The position numbers were made by a program, and so were the translations under genes. The notes beneath the pieces are model-generated. The model did not search any database. It worked only from the letters and a program-made list of their open reading frames with translations, and was not told where the DNA came from. From assembly GCA_937875805.1 (NCBI GenBank), contig CALFHG010000255.1:1-5363 (forward strand): a stretch of DNA of 5,363 nucleotides, given 5' to 3'. Below are positions 1 through 4,975 of the stretch, piece by piece. Each line of letters opens with the position of its first letter. Within the stretch, counting starts at the first letter, position 1. The DNA comes from an uncultured Nitrosopumilaceae archaeon (GTDB taxonomy: Archaea > Thermoproteota > Nitrososphaeria > Nitrososphaerales > Nitrosopumilaceae).

Positions 1-652
1 TGCCTGAATAAATATCAAGTAGTGTAGGATTACTTTTGTCGGGTGTTTCAAAATACGCATTAGTTCCTCGTTCTGCAATGTTTGTTGTTGCGTTCAAATA
101 TCTTTTTCCATGTCGGTCTTTTCTCCAATCAGTTTGTTCTAACGGTCTATTACCACTTGTGAATTCTGGATCTTCTTGTAAAATCCAATCTTGTGCATTT
201 TCCATTGGTCTAGGCATAGGTCTTCCACCATATTTGGATATTGTTCCACGCCCTGCGTCTTTTCTTTCCATGTAGGATTGTTCAGCGTGTGATTGATCTT
301 CATGTTCAAGTTTTGGGATTGTTGTCCAACCATATAATTTTCTTTCAGGTCTAGTAATTTTTTTAAGATCAATTTCTTGGTGTGCATGAGGAATGTGTTC
401 AGGGGTAAATGGCAGATAATAATTTTCACTATGGTAGAATTTATTATCAGGGTCATGCACATCTTCCAAGTCTAGTTTCCTTTTCATATAATATGGAACT
501 GAAGTTGTCGTATATTGTCTTGCTTTGTTCAAGTCTTCAAGGTCTAATTTTTTCTTTAAAAATAACATTCTTCTATTATTATCAACTTTTTCAACTTTAT
601 TTTTATGAGCTAGAATTGCCATAACTGCTTTTTCTTTATCGGATTGTGGCAT
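1..652 (-). CDS. Soluble charged protein of unknown function (partial, C-terminus outside window)
   Basis: The frame opens at an ATG (652-650) and stays open for 217 codons to the window edge, so the C-terminus is missing. I do not recognise the family. The protein looks soluble: no signal peptide, no membrane segment, and many K, R, D, E, Y and P residues. The N-terminal 70 residues look helical and contain a near-repeat, KKKLDLED at about 33-40 and KRKLDLED at about 57-64, spaced 24 residues. Residues 75-217 are rich in P, G, W and aromatics, suggesting an extended or irregular fold. There is no Shine-Dalgarno sequence; a weak TATA-like TTAATA about 25 bp upstream suggests a leaderless mRNA. 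It follows a T-tract terminator, so it is probably a separate transcription unit. Placed after the presumed virion genes, it could be a structural or scaffold protein, but that is a guess. The real-gene call is firm because 217 stop-free codons in AT-rich DNA are unlikely by chance. Confidence 0.82.
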   Translation of the reverse strand, partial: MPQSDKEKAVMAILAHKNKVEKVDNNRRMLFLKKKLDLEDLNKARQYTTTSVPYYMKRKLDLEDVHDPDNKFYHSENYYLPFTPEHIPHAHQEIDLKKITRPERKLYGWTTIPKLEHEDQSHAEQSYMERKDAGRGTISKYGGRPMPRPMENAQDWILQEDPEFTSGNRPLEQTDWRKDRHGKRYLNATTNIAERGTNAYFETPDKSNPTLLDIYSG

Positions 653-674
653 GAAAATTGTTTATAGAATTAGG

Positions 675-680
675 TATTAA
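675..680 (-). promoter_or_regulatory. Weak TATA-like box for the 652->1 gene
   Basis: The minus strand reads CTTAATACC here, with TTAATA centred about 25 bp upstream of the ATG at 652. That is the right distance for an archaeal TATA element giving a leaderless transcript. The match is poor and the surroundings are AT-rich, so this is tentative; the adjacent T-rich stretch (685-700) is better explained as a terminator. Confidence 0.28.
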
Positions 681-684
681 GTGT

Positions 685-724
685 TAAAAAAAATAAAAAA
701 GTGGGTTGTCTAAGTTTCTAGACA
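685..724 (-). terminator. Hairpin plus T-tract terminator after the 345-residue gene
   Basis: On the minus strand TGTCTA (724-719), a six-base loop and TAGACA (712-707) form a perfect 6-bp inverted repeat that spans the TAG stop codon (712-710). Six bases later come 15 bases that are all T except one A (T6-A-T8, 700-686). T-rich tracts are the core of archaeal intrinsic termination; a hairpin is not required. The site fits the end of the 345-residue gene and separates it from the next gene, which starts at 652. Confidence 0.65.
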
Positions 725-1747
725 TTTAACTGCATCAGATACGGTGGTAGCTGTTCCTTGTGCATTTTCAGTTGTCAATGCTAAGGTTAATTCAATACCC
801 TCGTCATTTGCGTCAAAGTTTGTAAAGATTTTTGTCTCGAAATCGAATTCGTTATCTCCGTTGACTAAGTATTTCAAAGGAATTGCACCTTGATTATTCA
901 TACTTTGCCATTGTGTGAGATAGTCATCAGCTAGTTTCAACGTGTAGGTATATGTTGAAGCTTTGTCAGCTCCCTCAAATCCATCTTCGTCAAAAGTAAA
1001 CTTTTCACCGTTTATCTTTGTCCATGAATCTTGTGGGAACCACAAGTCAGATGACTCAGTTTGGTTTAAAGTTAGTACAGCTTTTGTTAAGAATTCAGCA
1101 TCTCCTTCTGCATCAATAGATCCTTCCCAATCTATTGAACAAGATACTTTACCTTGACCTAATGCACTAATATCTGATGGTGCGGTTAATGCCAAACTGC
1201 CTTCGTCTAAGAGTCTAACGAACCAAGTAAAACCTGGATCAGTATCATCTCTTTCGTAGCCAGTTACATCAATAGGAAATATGTATGTGTCAACATTGTC
1301 ATTGTTCCAATCACCTATGATTGGATTACCAACTCTAACGTGGGAATCAGCTATTGCTTGTCCATCAACATAGAAACCTTGACCACTTGGAATATGAACT
1401 TCTGCCCATATTGTTTTGTCGCCAGATTCTACGTCAAGTGTAGCGGTATTTGATGCTGATGCGATAATGAATACAGCTGAATCATTAACTTTCTTGTAGT
1501 AATTAACTACATAGTTTGTTGCATCAGTATATGCTGTTGAAGTTACAATGGAGTCAGATGAACGTGAATTTACGTCAACTGGACCTTTGTAAGCTTGAGT
1601 TTTTGCCACGTTAGGATCAACATTTTCATTTCCTAACACCGTTCCGCTTGTTACGGAAGCAGATTGTAATACATCAGGATTCATAGCAATGTAGCCGATT
1701 GCGACTACTAATACTAGAACCCCAATTATCATTTCTTTTGAAGCCAT
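710..1747 (-). CDS. N-anchored acidic ectodomain protein, candidate virion surface or attachment protein
   Basis: This 345-residue protein has one hydrophobic segment at about residues 6-23 (MIIGVLVLVVAIGYIAM) and then a long, acidic, polar, Thr/Ser/Asn-rich ectodomain with alternating beta-like patterns. Only two cysteines are present (C203, C342), one close to the C-terminus, so a single disulfide is possible. Residues 145-153 (GDWNNDNVD) resemble the Asp/Asn-rich calcium loops of FG-GAP or dockerin-type repeats, but only one copy is visible. The topology fits a signal-anchored protein displayed outside the cell or on an enveloped virion. It is the largest complete gene here and has its own TATA-like box about 32 bp upstream and its own terminator, so it is probably expressed separately and strongly. 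The ATG at 1747 is the first start after the promoter and has no Shine-Dalgarno sequence. I do not recognise the family; spike or receptor-binding protein is inference, and a cellular surface protein is the alternative. Confidence 0.88.
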   Translation of the reverse strand: MASKEMIIGVLVLVVAIGYIAMNPDVLQSASVTSGTVLGNENVDPNVAKTQAYKGPVDVNSRSSDSIVTSTAYTDATNYVVNYYKKVNDSAVFIIASASNTATLDVESGDKTIWAEVHIPSGQGFYVDGQAIADSHVRVGNPIIGDWNNDNVDTYIFPIDVTGYERDDTDPGFTWFVRLLDEGSLALTAPSDISALGQGKVSCSIDWEGSIDAEGDAEFLTKAVLTLNQTESSDLWFPQDSWTKINGEKFTFDEDGFEGADKASTYTYTLKLADDYLTQWQSMNNQGAIPLKYLVNGDNEFDFETKIFTNFDANDEGIELTLALTTENAQGTATTVSDAVKCLET

Positions 1748-1774
1748 GTTATTGTTTTTGTGAGAGAGGTGTTA

Positions 1775-1783
1775 CTAAATAAA
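1775..1783 (-). promoter_or_regulatory. Archaeal TATA-like box for the 345-residue gene
   Basis: The minus strand reads TTTATTTAG, with the AT-rich core 29-36 bp upstream of the ATG at 1747. With initiation roughly 25 bp downstream of the box, the mRNA would have a leader of only a few bases, which agrees with the absence of a Shine-Dalgarno sequence. The same nine bases occur upstream of the 84-residue gene that starts at 4355. Confidence 0.55.
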
Positions 1784-1795
1784 TGATTATGTGGA

Positions 1796-1815
1796 TTGCA
1801 CGACTTATCGTGCAA
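1796..1815. repeat. Perfect 8-bp inverted repeat upstream of the 345-residue gene
   Basis: Arms TTGCACGA (1796-1803) and TCGTGCAA (1808-1815) are perfect complements around a 4-base spacer. The repeat lies about 12 bp upstream of the TATA-like box, where archaeal activators often bind, and just downstream (in transcription direction) of the T-tracts that end the preceding operon. It could be an operator for a dimeric regulator, or an RNA hairpin at the 3' end of read-through transcripts. It is GC-richer than its surroundings, which argues against chance. Confidence 0.6.
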
Positions 1816-1843
1816 AAAAAGTAAAAAAAAGACCTTGTGGTCT
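1814..1843 (-). terminator. Hairpin plus double T-tract terminator after the 188-residue gene
   Basis: On the minus strand AGACC (1843-1839), a four-base loop and GGTCT (1834-1830) form a 5-bp stem that overlaps the TAG stop codon (1844-1842). It runs directly into T8, then AC, then T7. This fits the end of the membrane-protein operon. The layout (stem over the stop codon, then a T-tract) matches that of the terminator near 700. Confidence 0.7.
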
Positions 1844-2408
1844 ATTTGTTGTGGGTAGCTCTTTCAACTCCTGCGTTTACAGGTTTCCACAAATGGCCTA
1901 TAACGTTAGCCAATGCACCGAAAACTGCAATCGTAAAGAAGATTGCTAGAACTAAACCTATGTTTCCACCCATGATTGCATCTAAGAATCCGTTGAGGGA
2001 GTTAAGGTCAGCGTCAGGACTTGCATTTTGAATAAAGTCATTGAAACCACCAAAGATTAGTGAGGTCAATAATCCTATTACGAATAATGACATAACCAAA
2101 CCAAGTTTTCTTGTTGTGTTGAACTTGATTGTTTGTGGTGTCATTCCGAAATGCTTTGCAATTTTAGTTCGGACTATTGCAACTGCCATAATTATAGCAC
2201 CTGTAATAATCATGCTAATGAAAGTTACTCCCATCAGCATTGGATTGCCTAAAAGTTGTCCTGCACTACTACCCAAGTCAGCGATTGAATTTTGCAATTC
2301 AATGCCAGTAATCATTAGCAACACAGATTGAGAAAGGAGAATAAGTAGTATAGCAATACTACCCATTACAAAACTCAAACCGAGTAGCCTAAGAGTTGGG
2401 TGAACCAA
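1842..2408 (-). CDS. Four-helix membrane protein with internal duplication, candidate spindle-virus-type major capsid protein
   Basis: From a TTG start this is a 188-residue, very hydrophobic protein with four membrane helices at about 11-34, 56-79, 102-120 and 147-170. The halves appear duplicated: residues 6-88 align with 99-180 at an offset of 93-94. Shared points are RxLGL (7-11 and 100-104), GN before the second helix (54-55 and 148-149), L/F/GA inside it (58, 63, 70-71 and 152, 157, 164-165), and a polar, partly basic segment ending each half. A hydrophobic two-helix hairpin is the known architecture of major capsid proteins of spindle-shaped archaeal viruses (fusellovirus/His1 type), so a fused double hairpin is a plausible capsid protein; a holin or transporter-like protein is possible. 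It is the last gene of the operon, just before a terminator. The start is uncertain: TTG 2408 and ATG 2366 (residue 15) are candidates, and an in-frame ATG at 2441 is cut off by TAA at 2426-2424. Confidence 0.85.
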   Translation of the reverse strand: MVHPTLRLLGLSFVMGSIAILLILLSQSVLLMITGIELQNSIADLGSSAGQLLGNPMLMGVTFISMIITGAIIMAVAIVRTKIAKHFGMTPQTIKFNTTRKLGLVMSLFVIGLLTSLIFGGFNDFIQNASPDADLNSLNGFLDAIMGGNIGLVLAIFFTIAVFGALANVIGHLWKPVNAGVERATHNK

Positions 2409-2423
2409 TATTTTTTCAATGGA

Positions 2424-2441
2424 TTAGTAGTATTTACGCAT
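2424..2441 (-). other. Five-codon mini-ORF in frame with, and just upstream of, the 188-residue gene
   Basis: An ATG at 2441, five bases after the TAA of the 79-residue gene and close behind AAGGT, encodes MRKYY and then meets TAA (2426-2424). The frame is that of the 188-residue gene, and the codons after the stop (SIEKI) lead straight into it. Either this is a leader peptide that couples translation, or the true gene began at 2441 and the TAA is a mutation or sequencing error. Confidence 0.45.
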
Positions 2442-2446
2442 TTACC

Positions 2447-2686
2447 TTACGCCTGTTCGTTCCCTAATAAAGACAGCACTCCCATTGTTAAAATAAAGAT
2501 TCCAAAATAATGTGTCAGGAACATAAGTATGTCAAAGGTCATGCAGGGAATACTTTCGTAGCATAGTTTTTCATCAATCAGTTCAAGTAACTCCCAACCA
2601 ATAGAACTAAGGAACATAATAACACCAACAGAAATCCAAAGTACAATTATCCATATTGGAATTGCATTTTTTATCTTAACATTCAA
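2447..2686 (-). CDS. Small two-helix membrane protein
   Basis: This is a 79-residue protein with two membrane helices, about 9-29 and 53-75, and a connecting loop of about 23 residues that holds two cysteines (C42, C48). The loop carries several acids (WELLELIDEK), while the N-terminal tail is basic (K4, K6); by the positive-inside rule both ends should be cytoplasmic or virion-interior and the loop outside, where C42-C48 could form a disulfide. The TTG start at 2686 overlaps the TGA stop of the preceding gene (TTGA), and there is no ATG in this frame before residue 24, inside the first helix, so TTG is the only sensible start. It lies between the Cys-rich ectodomain gene and the four-helix gene in the same operon. 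The family is not recognised; minor virion membrane protein, small capsid-like hairpin or holin are all possible. Confidence 0.8.
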   Translation of the reverse strand: MNVKIKNAIPIWIIVLWISVGVIMFLSSIGWELLELIDEKLCYESIPCMTFDILMFLTHYFGIFILTMGVLSLLGNEQA

Positions 2687-3378
2687 GAGATCAATACCAA
2701 TGAAATTGTCTTGGGTAGATTGATAGGAATACCGTCAGAATTCAACATTGCAGAACGGACATTTAGCAAAATTTCGTATTCCCCAACAGAATCTTGTAAT
2801 GTAGGAACCCAAGTGTATCTAATACTACCATCTCCTTCAGTTACTTGTCCTGCACTTGTACTTCTTGTTCGGTCTTGATTACAAGCGTCCCTATGTTCAC
2901 ATGAAATTGTTAATTGATAGCCGTATGGTGCAGGGACAGATCTTTCTCTATCATCAAATAATTCTACTTGAGCTTCAATAACACATTGATTTCCCATTTT
3001 ACAAACTACAAAGTCGCCAGTTTGCTTATCCAGATAAGTAATATCAGCAGTAGATACCTTTGGAACAACTTTGGTAGTAGTTACATTTTGCATTTCAATA
3101 GATACATTTCCTGCATCATCAGTTACTTCTATTTCCTTTTCTTCAATTATTGTGATTACTTCGGTTTCTTTTATGATTACATCAGAATTGGTTTGGAATG
3201 AAATTTGACCACAAGTAAAGTCTTGTGTTGCAGAATAACATTCGATAGTTTCTGTGATTGTTTTTAATCGTTTTACATCAATTCCGCTAATTATTACATC
3301 ATCTTCAGGGGAATCATATATCATATAACCAAAAAAGAATACAATTACTACTAGAACAACTATTCCTACTGCCTTCAA
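2683..3378 (-). CDS. N-anchored Cys-rich ectodomain protein with Ig-like C-terminal part
   Basis: This 231-residue protein starts with one hydrophobic anchor (about 3-21) preceded by a single lysine; the rest should face outside. Six cysteines (48, 56, 126, 132, 160, 166) fall into three close pairs, suggesting three local disulfides. Residues 66-110 are beta-rich with alternating Val/Ile/Thr and acids. Residues 110-231 look like a beta-sandwich: YQLTISC, IRYTWVP and VGEYEILLNV are the strand patterns typical of Ig-like domains, though I cannot name a family. Two N-x-S/T sites are present (N91, N98). The TTG start at 3378 overlaps the TGA of the preceding gene (TTGA) and leaves a complete anchor, which supports it. 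Its neighbours are other membrane proteins of the operon, so a minor envelope or spike-type virion protein is the working guess. Confidence 0.83.
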   Translation of the reverse strand: MKAVGIVVLVVIVFFFGYMIYDSPEDDVIISGIDVKRLKTITETIECYSATQDFTCGQISFQTNSDVIIKETEVITIIEEKEIEVTDDAGNVSIEMQNVTTTKVVPKVSTADITYLDKQTGDFVVCKMGNQCVIEAQVELFDDRERSVPAPYGYQLTISCEHRDACNQDRTRSTSAGQVTEGDGSIRYTWVPTLQDSVGEYEILLNVRSAMLNSDGIPINLPKTISLVLIS

Positions 3379-3926
3379 TCAGATTTATCTCCTTTTAGAT
3401 ATATTTTTACAATGTTAATGAGATTATCAAAATCTGTTTTTGTTTTTATGTATATGATAACTCCAGATATTGCAATGATTGATAATATGGTTATTGCAAT
3501 TAGGAAAAGTTTGATCTGTTCATTTTGAACAATTTGATCCTTAGTAAGTTGACATTCTTGTGACGTATAATTGGCAAAGGTTCCATCACCACAAGTTACA
3601 CTAATTTGTCTTACTTCGCCAAAGTTACTTGTAACATTGAAGGTCATATCAGGTGGCGTTACCCAATAATATTCACATATTCCAATGGAGTTACAATCTG
3701 ACTTGAACATCTTTCCGTCATGTGGTTCTGCCATGAATTCATTCCACTTGTCTTGATCTTCTTTTTGTGCTTGTTGAATATCTTCAGGGTTTGCAATAGA
3801 GTCATATTGTTTGATTTTTTCTTGCTCAAGTTCCCATGCTTTATCTGATAATGAGGTTTCGTATTGTTCCATTGCTATGTTTGGCGAAGATATAGCTAGT
3901 AAAATAATAATAAAGTTTAACAACAT
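3375..3926 (-). CDS. Secreted type I membrane protein with C-terminal anchor
   Basis: This 183-residue protein begins with a signal peptide-like segment (about 3-16, then SSPNIA, with plausible cleavage after A18). An acidic helical stretch rich in E, Q, K and D follows (19-65), then a compact Cys-containing region (about 75-128; C78, C84, C112, C125), one membrane helix (about 139-160) and a charged tail of about 23 residues ending DKSD. The predicted topology is outside N-terminus and inside C-terminus. Two N-x-T sites (N97, N119) lie in the ectodomain. The ATG at 3926 follows the stop of the 58-residue gene by one base (TGA-A-ATG), so translation is likely coupled. The C-terminus overlaps the next gene by TTGA. 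The family is not recognised. Paired with the following N-anchored Cys-rich protein, it may form an envelope surface complex; that is inference from adjacency and similar architecture. Confidence 0.85.
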   Translation of the reverse strand: MLLNFIIILLAISSPNIAMEQYETSLSDKAWELEQEKIKQYDSIANPEDIQQAQKEDQDKWNEFMAEPHDGKMFKSDCNSIGICEYYWVTPPDMTFNVTSNFGEVRQISVTCGDGTFANYTSQECQLTKDQIVQNEQIKLFLIAITILSIIAISGVIIYIKTKTDFDNLINIVKIYLKGDKSD

Positions 3927-3927
3927 T

Positions 3928-4104
3928 TCAACTATTTATTTTCCTCACAAATATAACAGCAATTATTGCAGTAACTAATCCTGCAAGAACACTTTGGTTT
4001 GTTGTAAGTCCAAAATTAATGTTTGTTGCAATCATTACAGCGATTGTAATCAATAGAAATCCAACCACATAGAAATATAGCGTGTAATTAGCCTTTTCGA
4101 TCAA
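3928..4104 (-). CDS. 58-residue two-helix membrane hairpin protein
   Basis: A short open frame starts at TTG 4104, which overlaps the TGA of the preceding gene (TTGA), and ends at TGA 3930-3928, one base before the ATG of the next gene. Without it there would be a 174-base gap in an otherwise gapless operon. The 58-residue product has two membrane helices (about 9-27 and 38-53) joined by a short polar turn (TNINFGLTTNQS) and ends in a basic tail (VRKINS). Size and topology match small hydrophobic hairpin proteins such as spindle-virus capsid subunits or holins; which one cannot be told here. An internal ATG at residue 24 lies within the first helix and would destroy the hairpin, so TTG is preferred. 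It has no cysteines. Confidence 0.75.
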   Translation of the reverse strand: MIEKANYTLYFYVVGFLLITIAVMIATNINFGLTTNQSVLAGLVTAIIAVIFVRKINS

Positions 4105-4355
4105 AGTTTCTCGCCATAAACAATTTGAGAAGTCAAGTAGTAAATATCAGTTGCCACATCAAGTAATTTTTTCTTGTTGTTAGGATATGTTTCTCGTAGT
4201 ATGTTTGGTAGTTTTTGAAGATCAAATTCCAATCTTATTGCGATTTGGTCTTGAGAATAATCTTTAAAATTTATTCCTTCATCATTATATCTTTGATTTA
4301 TCACATTAGAAATATCGTTAGTAAATTCCATTAGTGGATATTTTTGTTCTTCCAA
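4101..4355 (-). CDS. Small helical soluble protein, first gene of the membrane-protein operon
   Basis: This 84-residue acidic protein has no membrane segment and no cysteines, and looks mostly helical (12-24, 34-56 and 61-80). The family is not recognised. It is the first gene behind a TATA-like box (4379-4387), and its TGA stop overlaps the TTG of the next gene, so it belongs to the downstream operon of membrane proteins. The start is uncertain. TTG at 4355 is about 28 bp from the box centre, which would make a leaderless mRNA opening on TTG; ATG at 4331 (residue 9) would leave a leader of about 25 bases and give a 76-residue product. As the only soluble protein in this operon it might be a regulator, chaperone or matrix-type protein, but nothing in the sequence decides this. 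Confidence 0.75.
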   Translation of the reverse strand: MEEQKYPLMEFTNDISNVINQRYNDEGINFKDYSQDQIAIRLEFDLQKLPNILRETYPNNKKKLLDVATDIYYLTSQIVYGEKL

Positions 4356-4378
4356 GATTGATTTTTGATGATTTTAAT

Positions 4379-4387
4379 CTAAATAAA
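4379..4387 (-). promoter_or_regulatory. Archaeal TATA-like box for the membrane-protein operon
   Basis: The minus strand reads TTTATTTAG, identical in nine bases to the box before the 345-residue gene. Its TTTATTTA core lies 25-32 bp upstream of the TTG at 4355, which predicts initiation at or very near that codon. It lies directly behind the stop of the 40-residue gene (TAA 4392-4390) in the only gap of this part of the window. Confidence 0.55.
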
Positions 4388-4389
4388 CA

Positions 4390-4512
4390 TTATTGACAAA
4401 GTAATGCAAAACCAACATTGACTAAAACTTTATCACAATATGGGCATTTTAAAATTTCTTTAGGGCTATTGAATCTATTTCTTGTTGTTGTGCAGATTAC
4501 CTCAAAACTCAT
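4390..4512 (-). CDS. 40-residue CxxC protein, possible mini zinc ribbon
   Basis: The ATG at 4512 overlaps the TGA of the preceding gene as ATGA and opens a 40-codon frame ending at TAA 4392-4390. The peptide has four cysteines (C7, C23, C26, C39). C23-PY-C26 followed by DK looks like a zinc knuckle, and C7 or C39 could complete the site. The rest is basic and polar with a short hydrophobic C-terminal stretch (VNVGFALLCQ). Short zinc-ribbon proteins are common in archaea and their viruses, often as DNA-binding or adaptor proteins; the metal site here is inferred. The ATGA coupling, the snug fit between gene and promoter, and the cysteine spacing make a real gene likely despite its size. Confidence 0.6.
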   Translation of the reverse strand: MSFEVICTTTRNRFNSPKEILKCPYCDKVLVNVGFALLCQ

Positions 4513-4715
4513 CTTGTTGCCTTGTTAATTCTCTTTAGTGAATTAATCTCTCTATTAATGTTTTTAATAACAAATTCTCTAGCATGAGGATTCATTGACA
4601 TTGTAGGATCATTCAATCGTTTAATGTCAGATTCTAATTTTGTGATTTGTTTGTTTTCTGATCTTTCGTGTTGTAAGGCAAAGAATCGTTTACGTTGTTT
4701 TGTGCCGACCATCAT
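4509..4715 (-). CDS. Small basic helical protein
   Basis: This is a 68-residue, strongly basic, soluble protein. The N-terminal 20 residues carry K and R clusters (KQRKR at 6-10), followed by two likely helices, about 21-36 and 44-65, split by DPTMSMNP. The heptad-like I/L spacing (ITKLESDIKRL, IKNINREINSLKRI) suggests a helical hairpin or coiled coil. There are no cysteines and no membrane segment. Binding to nucleic acid is plausible from charge alone. Two ATGs in tandem (4715 and 4712) give the start, after a 23-base T/A-rich gap from the preceding stop with no Shine-Dalgarno sequence. It overlaps the next gene by ATGA. I do not recognise the family. Confidence 0.72.
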   Translation of the reverse strand: MMVGTKQRKRFFALQHERSENKQITKLESDIKRLNDPTMSMNPHAREFVIKNINREINSLKRINKATR

Positions 4716-4738
4716 CTAAAATTAAAAATAGATAGTAG

Positions 4739-4975
4739 TTAAGTATTGTTTTTGAGGATATTATCGACCCAATCAAGTTCCAGTTGCTTCTCTTTGAGCA
4801 GTTTTTGCTTGTTTTCTTTTTGGTATTCCAGTTTCTCATCATTGTTTGCAAATATTTGTGCGTCATAGGATATGGTCTTGTTACTATTGATTTTATTAAT
4901 ATCCTTAATCAGATGCTTTTGCATTTTCATTAGTCTTCCTAATGCTTTTTGACTAAAAGTAGCCATATCTTCCAT
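4739..4975 (-). CDS. Small charged coiled-coil-like protein
   Basis: From ATG 4975 this encodes 78 residues, highly charged, Lys- and Gln-rich and predicted to be mostly helical: one helix over about residues 5-32 and a second over about 45-75 (EKLEYQKENKQKLLKEKQLE) with a polar linker between. There are no cysteines and no membrane segment. The family is not recognised. The start is ambiguous because the frame overlaps the end of the preceding gene: TTG 4999 would overlap by 47 bases, ATG 4975 by 23 and ATG 4966 by 14. ATG 4966 has GGAAG just upstream but very close. I report 4975 as a compromise. It sits in a run of small soluble helical genes and may act with them, but no role is visible. 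Confidence 0.68.
   Translation of the reverse strand: MEDMATFSQKALGRLMKMQKHLIKDINKINSNKTISYDAQIFANNDEKLEYQKENKQKLLKEKQLELDWVDNILKNNT

Noticed and set aside
139..462. 107-residue minus-strand ORF
   Set aside because: It is an out-of-frame shadow inside the longer open frame 652->1, which has better composition and continues past the window edge.
36..624. Plus-strand ORFs antisense to the left-edge gene
   Set aside because: Hydrophobic, Cys- and Ser-rich composition typical of antisense translation of an AT-rich gene; no promoter or coupling context.
1690..1747. Type IV pilin-like class III signal peptide in the 345-residue protein
   Set aside because: The N-terminus lacks the short basic leader with a clear G/A processing site right before the hydrophobic stretch and a following E5-like residue; a plain signal anchor explains it better.
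1837..2331. Plus-strand ORFs of 64 and 96 residues opposite the four-helix gene
   Set aside because: They mirror the membrane-protein codons on the other strand and have no supporting signals; all well-supported genes are on the minus strand.
2671..2682. ATG immediately after the TGA of the 231-residue gene as start of the next gene
   Set aside because: That frame ends after three codons (ATG TTA AGA TAA); the TTG at 2686 opens the full 79-residue membrane protein.
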